Of a stretch of DNA of 64,000 nt, positions 42,290 to 55,006 are shown piece after piece (position 1 is the first letter of the stretch; the number at the start of each line of letters is the position of its first letter). The notes below the pieces were generated by a model. That model had not been told where the DNA came from, made no database searches, and saw only the letters and a program-made list of their open reading frames with translations. The stretch is from Musa acuminata AAA Group. Its lineage: Eukaryota > Streptophyta > Magnoliopsida > Zingiberales > Musaceae. The stretch covers positions 33,213,001-33,277,000 of the forward strand of contig NC_088330.1 of assembly GCF_036884655.1 (NCBI RefSeq), in the 5' to 3' direction. The position numbers and the translations under genes were made by a program.

Positions 42290-42649
42290 TTTGCATGTCA
42301 TACACTAATCATATATTTATAAATTTTAAAATATACTATTCAAAAAATATTTTCATATAAATTCAGATATCATAAAATAATAAATACTTATAAATGACCA
42401 ACACCTACCTTCCTATTTTCGTGGCAGCATTAAATGTTAGTATCATAAAGCATTAAATGAAAGCAGCACCAGAAATAAAGATTACATCTCCTTCAGGAGA
42501 TATGACGGTGGAGGCAACACAGTTGCCACAAGTACCCTCTTCATGTTCTCGATCTCTATGCATAACATCTACAGCCCGTTTCATTTTCCTCGAACATTTG
42601 ATTCTGCTGAAACAGCAATTTTATTTCAGTCGATGATTGCAGCTGACAA
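42290..42649 (-). repeat. Fragment of BAHD 3' flank
   Basis: Matches the 3' flank of the right BAHD gene (about 33720-34095), including the region around its polyadenylation signal, with a short deletion near 42455. It stops at CAGCTGACA (42646), where the outer arm begins. This is the remnant of a further BAHD copy or of the rearrangement junction. Confidence 0.75.
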
Positions 42650-44109
42650 TATTATCAGTCCAAAATTGATTGACCAATTTACTCTACACATCGATCCATT
42701 AAAAAAACAGAAAACTATTGAAAATATGAAAAGTACCTTAAAAAAAAAATAACTTTTGCATCTTCCATATATCTTAATATTTATGGATGATTAACATACG
42801 ACGAGTAGCACGAGATGGGACACCTCACTTCAGTGATATGACTTTGGAGATGGGACATTTCACTACGGTGATATGACTTCGCCCGTGACTAGACCACGTG
42901 GATGATATCTGAAAGATTGCATATACTTAATAGCCCACAAGTTTTCTGAGTTGACAGGATTGATTTTTGAACGATTTCTCTGAAATAAAATATTTTTTTA
43001 TAATATCTCCTATTTTATTTTTTTAATAATATCCTTATTTTTTTATTTTCGAAAATACTTTTCTTACTCCTTTCCTTGCCTTCACCCGTCAATGTTGCCT
43101 ACCCTCTCTTCTCGCCCCATAGAGCAAAGGAAGTGGGTATTGTCATCACCCAATAGAGTAAAGGAGGTGGGTTTCTTCGTGGCATATTATCGTCAGCTCT
43201 ACTCTACGGAGGTGGGCCCTCATCCCATGAAGCAGAGTGTTGAGGATAGAGTAAGGAAATGATAAAAATAAAATATTATGATATAATTAAAAAAGAATGC
43301 TTCAAATCAAGAAAATCAAAATAATATTAAACAAGAGGTAAGACTAAGAATACTTATAAGATATTCCAACATGAATTAGATCCTAGTGGTAACTATCTCA
43401 CCTCATCATGTCACCCATGATTAAATTAGGTATAGAACTACCCCCATAACTTTTAGATCGTGGGCCATTTATGTAGAACATGACTCAAACTATCTAGAAC
43501 ATAGTAACTACCTAGATAATTACTTATGAATCAATTCTCAACTCAAAGGAGGTTCTATTGTCATTGACGCTATCGTAGGCTGCTACCCTCCCTTCCTTTA
43601 CTTTGTGGGGTGATAGAGGTGTAAGCAGTATCATGCTATCGGTAACGACACAATAGTCACTTAGGTGTCGCACAAGAGGAGGCATTGCAGGTGGGTCATG
43701 TGACAAAAAGGGTGCATGCAGAGTTGAGGGGCACAATAGGGAAGGATGCATACGAAGGTGAGGGGTGCGACGGGGAATGTCGAGCCTCGTGATGATAGGC
43801 AGGAGAGCAACGACAAAGGCAACAAGTGGGAAAGGGCAGGTGGCACCGACGGGGTGAAAGTGACTGTGGGAAAGGGAAGAAAAGGAAATTTTCAGGATCG
43901 GGGGCACTATCATAAAAATATGAAAATAGGAGACATACTATCTAAAAAAATAGAGTTTTTTTTAAAATAATCCTTGCTATTTTTTTATTTTATCAATCAT
44001 GAATTTGATTGTTCCTAAGTTATTATTTTTATTTTATCGATTATTAGATAAAATTAATTTGATGCTTAAGTTATTTTTTATTGTGAGCTATTGGACAAAT
44101 GCAAAATCA
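42650..44109. other. AT-rich arm sequence without genes
   Basis: Counterpart of 29041-30385. Contains the reverse of the C/T-rich block (43524-43913) with non-conserved open frames. No gene supported. Confidence 0.45.
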
Positions 44110-45488
44110 TTTTCAGTTAAATGTACTAGAGCCTATCTCAAGATGAAATTCATCGAGTCAACCATTCAAAACTTACAAAACTACATCAAGAGTATTCCCA
44201 ACGAAGCCCCTCCGATGCTTAAGTCAGCAATCTAGTCAAACAAGTCAGACTTAAATTGTTTAATGCGTTGGGCATACTTGTACAAACTATTTTATAGTAA
44301 GTGCTTGGGGGGCTTGTTACGTAATTTGTTTAGGAACAAAGGTATAAGAACTGATCATAACTATCCTTGTTGATGCCAAGCCATTATATTTGTTTATTAC
44401 ATTAGTTGGAACTACCATCGACTGATATTGGGTTGTTATACTCATTTACTATATTGCTTATGTGATATTAGCTCGCCCACGTGTTGACCAGGTAACTTGG
44501 TCACGTAGAGAGGAGGTGTCAAACACAGAGGTAGTGCTAGCGTAGAGTGCCGACAGGTCAACAATGTCACTTTTGCCATAATACATGCCCTCCTACTTCT
44601 TGAGTTGAGAACCGGAGTGGATAACTAGTTGGGAAGTATGATTTAGTTGATATATGTTGTTTATGTGAGAGATGATGAAATGCTTGACTCGGGCTATCCA
44701 ACTTGGTATGCTCGACTCGATTGTACTGTGTGGGATGTCAATAGTTAGTACTCTGCTTAGGCATAGTAGCACAAGGGGATGATGTAGTCGAGTTCAACAA
44801 TGTGATGATGGTGTGATAGCATGGTGAAGATGCATAATGGATCAACAAGGTCAATGGTGCACGTAGGCTCGGGAGGCTAGGTGCAGTGGTGCTTAAAGGG
44901 CCAGTGAAGCCAAGCACAGTGGTGCATGAAGGGTCGGGAAGTCAAGTGCAATTGTGCACAATGGGCCAGTGAAGCCAAAAGTGGTGGTGTAGGAAGGGTT
45001 GGGAGACCAAGTGTGATGGTGCACAAAGGCTAGTGCATGATGTTGTAGAGGCCGACTACGGCATATGCCGAGCACACCCCTTCTTTGGCCGATGAGAGAA
45101 TTTGAGCAGATTCGAACATGATTTGACAACTGATCATGCATCATACCCACGTACAGTGAAAGGGGGATGTGGCACAATTGCCATCTACTATGTGGCCATT
45201 ACATATATCATGACATATTAAAATTGATCTCCCCAACAATTTGAATAACTACTACATAGTTAGGATTCCATCGTGTGCCTTGGGGCATGCTGGCTAATGC
45301 CACATGCCCTACTCTCTTCGAGGTGCTTGGTAGTTGACCAGGCAATCAGACAAAGGAAGCATCATCTTCAACCCCTATAAATAGTGGTTTACTACCATAG
45401 TTACTCCTCCTTTTAACTTGCAACTCAAATATTTGTGAATAATACACTCACAGATATTGATACGACCAAAGGTCTACGATGTCATCCT

Positions 45489-46712
45489 TGTTAGGACCGA
45501 AATTGATACTAAAAGGGGGGGTGAATTAGTGCTTACGTAAAATAATATCGATGATTTAGAAAAATCATTTCGATAAAGCTCGTATCAAAAAGTGTTTAAG
45601 CTTGACTTAGAGTAAATATAAAGTGAAGTGAGTAGCTAAGTAATAAAAGTAAGCAACAAAGGAAAAGAGTATACCGGATTTATCATAGTTCGATCATTGT
45701 GACCTACATTCACTCCCGATTCCTCTTCACTCAAGGCCATCGACTTCCATTACCGATCTTCTTTCCAATGGGTGAAGATCAACTACCATTATAACTCTTT
45801 CTCCTTTTCATAAGATCAGGAGAGAACCTTGACACATCTCTCTTTTAGACATCACTCCTTTAGAAACCTTCTAACTCTAGGAGGAAGAGACTTATTTTAA
45901 AAAGATTACAATACTTTTTTCTCAAGTATATTTTCCCTCTTTTCTACTCAATTTTATGCTCCTTCAAGCAGGAATAGCTGAGGTATTTATAGACCCTAAA
46001 TGGCTTAAAAAATAGAGCCAAAAAAGGTCTCATCCTAGGTTTCTCGGGTCCTAGCGGTACCACCACTTGCAAGCCTGACATTGGGTGGTACCACTGGTTG
46101 ACACAGTATGAGAGATTGTGTCTAGGCGGTATCACCACCTAATAGCCTAGAAAAGTGTGCTCTTGACTTTTCTAGCTCATAGGCAGTTTAACCTATCCTT
46201 GGGTCACTTAATGGGCTTACCACTTAGCCTAAAATAGTCCCAACTTAGGCCCAATGGGCCCCTAATTGAGTTAGTAGGGTTCCTCCCAAAACCAACTCAA
46301 TTACAATAATGACTACTTCAATCTAAACACAATCGATTACAAATATAATACTATGTTGTCTGACATATCATTGGTTCATCCGACGCTTCATCCGATTCTT
46401 TCGGCGTATCGTTCTCTCTTGCGACATATTGCCCAATCGGCATGTTGACCTCCGTAAAATCTGATCTCCTTGGCACAATGTCTGATCCTTCTAGCCCGAT
46501 GCCCAAACTCATGACATGAAACCTTCTACTGACACATCAACCAATCCTTCGGCTCGACGTCCAACCTCCTAACAAGTTTCAGCTCAACATCTGATTTCAT
46601 TGCTTTAATCGATTTGTCTTTCCTTGATTGAAGCTAGTCTTGCATCACTTAAAATACAGATTAGATCATTAACTCATCAATTGATTTCATCATCAAAATT
46701 TGATATTCAACA
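45489..46712 (-). mobile_element. Solo LTR with perfect target duplication (right arm)
   Basis: 1224 bases, forward strand TGTTAGGACCG to GATATTCAACA, flanked by ATCCT at 45484-45488 and 46713-46717. Its ends are intact, unlike the left-arm copy. It carries diverged GGTACCACC motifs and a short G run, linking it to the Sirevirus-like LTR group. Confidence 0.9.
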
Positions 46713-46749
46713 ATCCTAAGCCTTATCTTCCAACACTTAACACTTTGAT

Positions 46750-48990
46750 AGGTCATCGATCCTATCTTGTCACCATTGTCACCACCCTTGATGTCAGCGA
46801 TGAAAACTTCACTCTTAAAAGGAGTTGAATCAATTGCACCGATGGAGGCTACCCGTCACCTCTAGAGGTGAATTCATCTTGTGGTGTGACTCCTCAACCT
46901 CTAGTGGAGTCCTTCAATTTAGACTCGATGTGTCGACCTCTAATTTGGAGATGCTCTTGGAGGTGTACCATATACTGACTAAGTTCAAGCTAGTGCTTAC
47001 TCAATCGAGTGACCAACCTTATGTGTCATGTCATATATTTTGCATAAACACATATGCATTGGAGGTGGGGCTTTGTTTCCATCTCCATACACTTTTTGTT
47101 AAAGCTTTCAATTATTGAATGTTCTCACCCACCTAGATAGCACCAAATTCCTAGCGTTTTCTTATAGTGCTTATTAGGGAATGCGCAAGGACTTAGATCC
47201 CCCCGACGATGACTCTCCCATTAGCCTATTATAGTTTATGCTTCAGGGGGTTAGTGTATTTCCTCATACTTCGACCTCCTTTGAAGGTTGTAAGAGGAGA
47301 TACTTTTTTTTTTTTCTTTTGAGAAACGGTTTGCCGATTAGTTTAGCTTGGTTAAACCATAAGTTTTCTAATGCTATCCTGAGGTTACATAGGTTGAAAA
47401 AAGAGTAGTTTCATAGACTATCTCTAGCACTGTCCAAATCCACTGCTCTCCTTCAGATGATTGAGCAGTGGCTTGTTAATTCGAGCCTAAGCTCGACTGA
47501 TCGAGGTAAGAAGTTAGAGTTGTTGTTTTAAAAGGGTTTTCTTCAATTGGCTAACTTTCAACCTTTTCTTTACATATATGGATATTCAATGGAGCATCCT
47601 CGAATGCAACACCTATTGCTAAGGTGGGGGACAAAGAGTGTTGTTTCTCAACCCGGGTTAGCTCGAGCCTAACAAGAGGAAGATGTCGACAGGTAGCACT
47701 ATCGACTAGTTACTAAAGGGAATGGGTCAACATGCCCCCTGGTTGGGCAAAAGTACTAGCCTGCTCCCCCTCCATCACCACCTCCACTGAGCTAGTAGAG
47801 ATGTCGAGAGGAGGGGGTTTTGTCAGTCAAGCCCTCAAGGTGGTCTAACTCCCCACGCTTCGGGGGATCAGTGGGTGGTAGCAGAGCAAAATGAGACTTG
47901 TGCGCCCGAGCAGCAATAGCAGTATCCCACCCCTTGTCTTTCAAACACTTCAGGGGCGGGATCCTTGACAGTCCCATGTGGCCTGTTACTTTCATCAATG
48001 ATGGAGATGTCTCTGATCTATGGAATTCTTATGGCTACAAATCAGCAACTTGATGGACGCTGGGGGAAGGGGACATATGTGTCCCCAACTTGAACCTAAC
48101 AGGTTCTAGTTGGCCATGAGAGGTTCCGAGGGAGACCATCTCTTGGAATCGGTGCCTCTTGCACCGGACACTAGTCAAGGGCCTCTATTTGAGGCGCACA
48201 TAAGATATTTGTCTAACACACATAAGCACCTGATCATAGTAAGTGTTGAACTTTATTATTTTTAAGAAGATTTAAATTTCATCAATATCTCGAATTGAGA
48301 TCTTATTTTGCATCACCGATAGCATATGACCTCTGTTTTTTATTGAGCCTAAGACTCCTCGGTTGCCATCGGTCATCTACTCTAGGAAGTTGAGGCTGTG
48401 AAAAAGTAGTGAGATGATGTGGTTGTTGAGAAGTCTCAACAGGAGGTTAGGTTGACCCGGCTCTAGGATTGGGTCGATGAACTAGAGGGAGCAACGATGA
48501 TGATGGAGGAGACAACAATTGACTCTTAAGATGGAGATCAGCAACCTCTGAAGAGCTAATGAAGAACTACTCTAATAGTAGGAGAGGGTCGAGGAGCATG
48601 AGACCAAGGTAATGGCGTGTGGGGTGGCTAAGTACAAGGCCTCCTCGGGGTTTAAAAATGGATCAACTAGGTTGGGATACAATTTCTTTACCTTTGGTTA
48701 TGAACTAGCAATCTCTTGAGCCATGTATAACCACCCCATGCTGACCCTTCTGAAAGACTCCGCCATCGATCATCCCACTAATAGCAAGGTTGTCATTATC
48801 GAGTTAGACGACATCGATGACTAAAGAGAGATGACCATCTTCATTATAGGAGGAGAAGTCGAGGCTGGCAACAAGGTCAAAGGGGCATCGATAATTGGAG
48901 GACCTATGAAAGGGGCCCCACCTCACATCAAGGTATTGACCTGAAGAATCTGTTCAGTTAGCTAACACTCTAGCTCCTAACCTGATCCCT
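46750..48990 (+). pseudogene. Antisense accessory gene of the gypsy element (right arm)
   Basis: Forward-strand counterpart of 24050-26390. 46825-47118 reads MNQLHRWRLPVTSRGEFILW and later LEVGLCFHLHTLFVKAFNY. A GATCGAG|GTAAGA donor lies near 47500. The C-terminal piece with GYNFFTFGYELA is near 48680. Several stops interrupt it. It resembles the plant putative gypsy-type transposon protein family, located antisense in the 3' interior as in Grande-type elements. Confidence 0.6.
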
Positions 48991-49289
48991 AAGGATGATA
49001 TCATCAAAATTTTATAAGGGTGATCGAGTCAACTTATCTTCTATTTTTGTATTTTGTTTTCTTTTTCTTTCTTTTTGGTTGGGAAGTCTATTTTGGAATG
49101 TAAGGATCCCAAAGATAATGTAACTATCTTTTTATGAATGAAAATTTCATTTTTGAGTCATGTGTTTATACAAGTTTTATTGCCATCATTGGATAAGTTG
49201 CAAGATTAGGAATAGTACTTCTTGAGGTGCAAAATCTGCTAAGTTCTAGGAATGTCGAACCTGTCCAGAGTCTAGAGCCAGTAAGTTCC

Positions 49290-51500
49290 AAGTTAGACTA
49301 AATACAATCATTCCCAAGTTGATGCCAATTTACTTTTGGTATTAGTCGAGTCATTGACTTTAGCCTTCCTTCGAACCAAATCTTTTTCCTTCACCCGATG
49401 AGGGTGTACTCTAGCATTAAAAGTTTTAGCAGTTGTTCTTTTATAGGTTAGCTTTCTAAAGTATGCTTGAACCTTGACTTCATTAATTAAGTCTATATTT
49501 GCTCGGAGCCCAAGCTTTGACTCTTCCTTGGAAAAGTATAAAGTTCGAGCGATCGACAATATTAGTTCAGTTGGGAGCATAACCTCGCTCCCTTATGCTA
49601 AGCAAAATGGTAATTCTCTAGTATAAGCTTTTGTTATGATTCAATAACTCCATAAGATATTTGAGAGTTTGTCCATCCACATGCCTTTGGTTTCGAAAAT
49701 TCTTTTCATTAATCTCTCTAGTAGTGTTCAGTTAGTGACCTCAGCCTGGCCATTGGTTTGGAGTGAGCTATTGAGTTATATCTTAAGAAAATTTGGAGTC
49801 ATAAAATTCTTTGAACTTACCATTGTTGAACTATGTTCCATTGTCAGTGTTCAACATTTATGGAACTCCGAATCTAGAAATGGTGCTTCTTTAGATAAAT
49901 GCCTCAACCTGAACTTTTTTATAGTTGACAACAATGGCTTGGCCTTAGCCCATTTAATGAAGTAGTCTACTTTAATTATCAGATCCTTATTTTGGCTTAA
50001 AGCAGGTGGAAAAGACCTGAAAATATCTAGCCCCCACTGTGCAAAAGGTTAGGCTATATCAATTAGAGTTAACTCCATCACAGGTAACCTTTGGATTTAG
50101 GCATTATGTTGGCACTTATGACAATGTCGAACGCATTCCTTATCATCTTGATTAAGGGTCAACAAGTAGTAGCCTTGTCGTAGAGATCTTGTATCGATGT
50201 GTTCTCTACAAACTCCCTCGTAGACCTCAGATAATACATGAGCTATTTTAGTGAGATGAAAACAATGTAGGAGGGGATTGTGATAGGGATCTTCTATAGA
50301 GCATACCATCTAAGACATAGTACCATACTTGTTGCCTATGCACTCTTTTTGCTTCAACCGATTCGTTTGTGAGAACTCTAGTCTTAAGATGCTTCAAAAT
50401 GTTTCCCATGTAAGTTGTTTCTGTATATGTTTTTTGCTACCTGACCCTTGTGGATGCTCCTTCAAGTTAAGATATTTGTGATGATCCATCTTGGTGTTTG
50501 CGAACAAACCCTGGTGGGTGATCTAGAAAGGGCATTAGTTGCCATATTATCCTTTTTGGTAATTTGTTCAATACCAAATGTTGGGATGTTGACAATCAAA
50601 ATTGGAGTACATGACTAGTGTAATATATTGGTCTTTGGATCTAGTCTTCATCCTAAATTAATAATGAGCTTATAAGTACCAATGTATATGTCTTCTCTCA
50701 TATGGGGACTAGAAAGTTCAGTGCAGTTATATAGCTCTTGAGTTGATTAAATAACTTTTGACACTACTTGATTGATTGAAAATCCTTTGGACATTTTCGA
50801 AGTTTGAAGAATGAAAAGCATCAATCATCAGTTTGGGATAAAAATAGGCTAACCATGGTGATTCGGCCCATCACCTACTAAACTTGTTTGATTGAACTAG
50901 GAGGCCTTATATTGATAATAGCATGGACCTTTCTTGAGTTTTTATCTATTTCTCATTGATGGATTGGGAAACTTAGAAAATTTTTTTAACTTACACTGTA
51001 CCTAGCCGAATTTAAATGCATCTAAAATTTTTTGATAGTAGCAAATGTTTCTCCTAAGTTAGAAAGATTTGTGTTTACAATGCGGCTCTTTACAAGAATA
51101 TTATCTATATATACCTCCATGTTCCACTCGACTTAGTGTTAGAACATCTTATTGACCATCCTTTGATATATTGCCCTAGCATTCTTATGCTATTTTGATA
51201 TGATTATACCCAGAGAAACTAACCATGAAGATCAGTAGCTCATGACTGAAAGTCGAATCGACCAATTGGTCGATTTGGGAAAGTGGGAAACTATCTTTCA
51301 GATAGGCTTTATTATGATCATTATAATCAATACGCATTCTCTACATTCCATCGCTATTCTTGACAAGGATAATATTAGCAAGCTACTTTGGATAGTGGAC
51401 CTTGTAGATGAGGTCGACATGCAATAGCTTATTAACTTCCTCCTTAACTATAACCTATTGGTTTGATACGAATCTTCAGGGCTTCAAATGAACTGCCTTA
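49290..51500 (-). pseudogene. pol: Ty3/gypsy pol remnants (right arm)
   Basis: Integrase zinc region VYEGVCREHIDTRSLRQGYY then CHKCQ (50309-50097), a reverse-strand frame near 49580-49308 at the integrase C-terminal side (NARVHPHRVKEKDLV), and reverse transcriptase pieces (RMRIDYNDHN near 51330). Stops and indels throughout; the homologous left-arm copy is at 21540-23760. Confidence 0.8.
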
Positions 51501-52119
51501 TATTCTAGGTTGATATTAAGTTAATGATGTGCTAATCAATCCCAAGTATATCACTAGGTGACCATGCAAATACTTTTGAATTCAGATATAAAAAAGTTGA
51601 TTAGATCTTTCTTTCTTTCTCGAGTTAATGCTGATCCCACTTTAACTTTGCAATTTGGTCATTCAGGATTCAGATGGTTTTCCTCCAAAGGTTCTCTAGC
51701 CTTTGAGTATAGGTTTATCAATGATGGCTCTAATAGATCCATCTGCTAAACTGATAATACCACCTTCTTTGGCAAGATGACTAATGTCAAATAACACTAT
51801 CTCAATTCCTTGAGATCACTTCTGATCTCTCCCACTCCTAAACTAGTCGAAAACTTTAAAGTCGTATAATAGGTCAACACTACTGCTCATATGTGGTTGA
51901 GGGTAGTTTAATCAATGATAGCACTATAAGCTAAGGAGATATCAACCACAAAAAAACCTGGTCTTTATTATTTTTAAACAATTTTCAATTCCAAAGGTCA
52001 CGTAAAGATCGACTGTTCCTATTAGGGTGGGTGATTGAGTCCCTTGAGAACCTAGTGAGGGTGGAGAAGATAATCTATAGATCCTTGGCTGATAAGTCAA
52101 TTTTCTGAAAGGCATCATT

Positions 52120-52175
52120 GTATAATATGTTCACGGAGCTTCCTGTGTCAACTAGGATCCTCTTCACTAAGGTGT
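52120..52175 (-). pseudogene. Gypsy aspartic protease motif
   Basis: Reverse-strand RILVDTGSSVNILYNDAF contains the DTG active-site triad of retroelement proteases. It lies just outside the duplicated arm, which explains why the left arm lacks it. Confidence 0.75.
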
Positions 52176-52389
52176 TTGTGATCATGAGAGAGACCACAAA
52201 TGCATCATCATACTCAGGTTTAGGTGCTTGGCCTCCTCTTCCCTTAATACAATGGGTTGATCTTCGTTGGGACAGAACTTTTTTAGTTATGGTTCTTTTG
52301 CATATAATTTGTGTGTGGATGAGCTACTGCCTCCTACCCTGGTCCACCAACAATTATATTAACTTGTCACTCAATAGGGTCTATGGGTC

Positions 52390-53300
52390 TTGACAAGGTT
52401 GCACATATTTAAGAGAGAAACTTATCAAGGTGTCTCCTCCAAACCAGATCTTCAATTTGTTCTTTCAAGGTATAATAGTTCTTAGTGTCCCGATGAAAAT
52501 GATAACACTTAGTTACATCTCCCGAATGGGGCAGGGCATTTGTAAGAGTCTGTTCTCCTAAATATGCATGAAGACCTCAATGGGGAAGTGCTAAGCGGTA
52601 TGAAATCTCATAGAGGAGGGACCCAATCGTCTCTTGACCTATCATTTCTCAATTTCTCTAGGGGGCTCGATTGTTAAGATTTTTATTCTTTTGTCACATT
52701 TTTAGGCTCATCCTTCCTTTTTTTTTTAGCGATTACTAACTCTATGATAATGTGATAGTTGGCTTCTTGTAAAGGCTCTAGAAAAGTTGTCAGGGGCAGA
52801 GTGATGACTTTGTAAAAAAACCTTGAGAACTAGAGACTACTAATATATGTATTAATGAGGTTAGAAGTGGTCGAGTTCGTAACTAAATGAACATTGTCAT
52901 TAAACCTTATTCTGTAACTCTCTAAAGATTCCTTTTCCTCATAGCACATGGCTAAGAGAGAAATGATGAGCTTTCTTAGAGTCTATCTAAAGATTCATTT
53001 TTCTCATAGCATATAGCCAAGAGAGAAGTGGCATGCTGTCTTAGGAGTCTATAACTAATATAACTGAGCTTGAATTCTTTGACTGGTTGTTCGAAAGAGA
53101 TATACTCTCAGGAGAGCTTAGCAAACCATTTATGTGTTGCTCCCTTAGGGGTTGTAGGGGAAGTCCAATGCATAAGGGAGTTTGTGGTCCCATTAAGAGT
53201 CATTTGTGAGGTAAACACAATGATATGTTACGAGGGGGTCAGATTTTCCTTCATAGCATCCAACATAAGAAGTCTAAAGCCCTAAGGGATTGATTTTTTA
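52390..53300 (-). pseudogene. gag: Ty3/gypsy gag remnant
   Basis: Translation of the reverse strand shows FTSQMTLNGTTNSLMHW then TTPKGATHKWFAKLS, the plant gypsy gag core (Retrotrans_gag type), and downstream HFHRDTKNYYTLKEQIEDL, the conserved segment before the protease. Stops break the frame. 53300-53990 upstream is Pro/Ser-rich N-terminal gag or leader. Confidence 0.75.
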
Positions 53301-54006
53301 CTTATGTCTTTTTGTGAAAGAGCATCGTAAGTATGTATCCATCTCTAGCTACTTCTCTAGCTTTATTTTTCCGATGAATATCCTCCAATTGTTGATCTAT
53401 CTTATTAAGGTATTATCAAGCCCCGATCAGGAGGTCGACCAACTGAGCGACTAACTTATTCAGGAATTTGGTTACAACAAAGAAATTGGGTTTCAAACCA
53501 ATGATGGGAAATGTGATTCGGGTGATACTTGAGCCTAAGTTGAGGAGGACTCAACCACCAGGCTGGGAACAAAAACTGGTGGTGCAGCAAGAGTCGGGAT
53601 TGATAGAGTGAACGTAGGTGAGGTTTGATAAGCAAATTGAAGAAAATAGGGAGCAACTATTTTGATTGTTCCAATTAAAACTTGTATTTGTTAGACTAGA
53701 GTATAAAAAATTTCTATAGTAATGGTCATGGTTATGGCTATGGGAGGTGGTTGGATAAAGGTTGAGTCTTGAAAATACCATTCAAAAAAATTAAGGTATG
53801 ACATAGGATGAGGATTTGGATTGACCAACACCCCTAGTGGTTCTCTAATTCGGGATCATCAAAATTGGGGGATTCAACGAAGGAGCATTCGGGGTTGTCA
53901 GAGTTTGTCCATTGACATTCAGGGGATTTAGATATTCAAGCTCTATCTGAGATGAACTCAAGGTTTCTATGAGATATATTGGTCAACCCTCCTTCTAGTG
54001 TTAAAT

Positions 54007-54515
54007 TGTTAGAATAGATTTTTAGGTTGTCCGAGCTAGAAGCTAATTTGGATCTAGCTTGGTCATTCTTTGAGCCTATCTCAAGATGAAACTCATTTGG
54101 TCGAAGTTTAAAACCTACAAAATTATATCATGAATGCTCCTGATGAAGCTGCTTCAATGCTTAAGTTAGTAATCTAATCAAACAAATCAAACTTAGATTA
54201 CTTAATATGTTGGGTATACCTGTGCAACTCTTTTTATAATGAGCATATCGAGAGGGACATTAGGTAGTCTGTTGATGCTGATGCTGAGTCGCTATATTTG
54301 TTGTGGCTAATGCCAGCCATTATATTTATTTGTTAGATCGATTTAAACTGTTGTGGCTAATGAGCTATTAAACTTCTTTACCATGCTAGTTACACGATAT
54401 TAGTTCATCCACGTGTCAAGCAGGTGACTAGGCCACATGGAGAGGAGGTATTGAATACAAAAAGATAGGGCTAGCGTAGAGTGTCGACCAATCAGCCATC
54501 TCATTTTTACATTAA
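54007..54515 (-). mobile_element. 5' LTR of the gypsy element
   Basis: Forward strand TGTTAGAATAG to about TTACATTAAC; homologous to 44110-44582 and 28592-29040. Adjacent CTCCTTCTAGTG (53990 on) has the position and pattern of the primer-site region of Tat-type elements (AGAAGGAGGG on the sense strand), though mutated. The right end is approximate. Confidence 0.65.
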
Positions 54516-55006
54516 CGGTTGCTTAGATGTCACTTTTTCCAAATTGCAACTCGTGATAAGATTTGACGTACATTATATTTGACATTAAATCAATTCAAAA
54601 GATTAAAATTTTCCAAATTATTAGTCAGATGATTTCTATCCTTACTAACTAGAAACTATTCTTTTCAGTATTTCCCACATATGACCCCTTAGGGAAACGA
54701 CGACCAACAACACTCATTGTTCGTGTTAGAAGTCATCGATGGCCGTCGCCACCGATGGAAGACATTGAATTGATCGTCCTATGTATACTCCAAAGATTTG
54801 TTCTTTTGCAAGAAAATGCATCATTCGTATCAACATTAACTACAGGTCATTCAGCTATATATATCTTCTCCTAGTATAGCATTATCTTCATGAATGAAGT
54901 CAATCTTTTTCCCTCTCATGCTCCATATATGCTTGCTCCACAGACACATTACAAAGAGAGAAGCCGAAGTATAATACGTTGAGAGAGAAGGAAGTCCGAC
55001 ATCACA
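54516..55006 (+). promoter_or_regulatory. Intergenic region with possible promoter
   Basis: About 490 bases between the gypsy LTR and the next frame. CATATATG at 54924-54931 lies about 75 bases before the ATG at 55007, a plausible TATA box. Another TATATATA lies near 54858. Confidence 0.35.

Larger units (their letters stand above)
42650..52078. repeat. Right outer arm of the large inverted duplication
   Basis: Reverse complement of 20913-30385 at about 94-95% identity in the sample counted. Gypsy sequence continues beyond 52078 on this side, so the right arm is embedded in the longer original element and the left arm is the truncated copy. Confidence 0.85.
44110..54515 (-). mobile_element. 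Ty3/gypsy Tat-like element (right arm, near full length)
   Basis: Reverse strand. 5' LTR 54007-54515, primer-site region 53990-54006, gag about 53300-52390, protease about 52150, reverse transcriptase about 51480-51100, RNase H to about 50480, integrase 50330-49290. A long 3' interior holds a forward-strand (antisense) gene, then a polypurine tract (44583-44596) and a partial 3' LTR (44110-44582). About 10.4 kb including the solo LTR insertion at 45489. Gene order, the antisense gene and the long 3' interior suggest the Tat/Grande lineage. Decayed by stops in all domains. Confidence 0.8.

Noticed and set aside
53456..53781. Ser/His-rich reverse frames as a separate gene
   Set aside because: They sit between the gypsy 5' LTR and gag in the sense direction and are best read as leader or gag N-terminal remnants.
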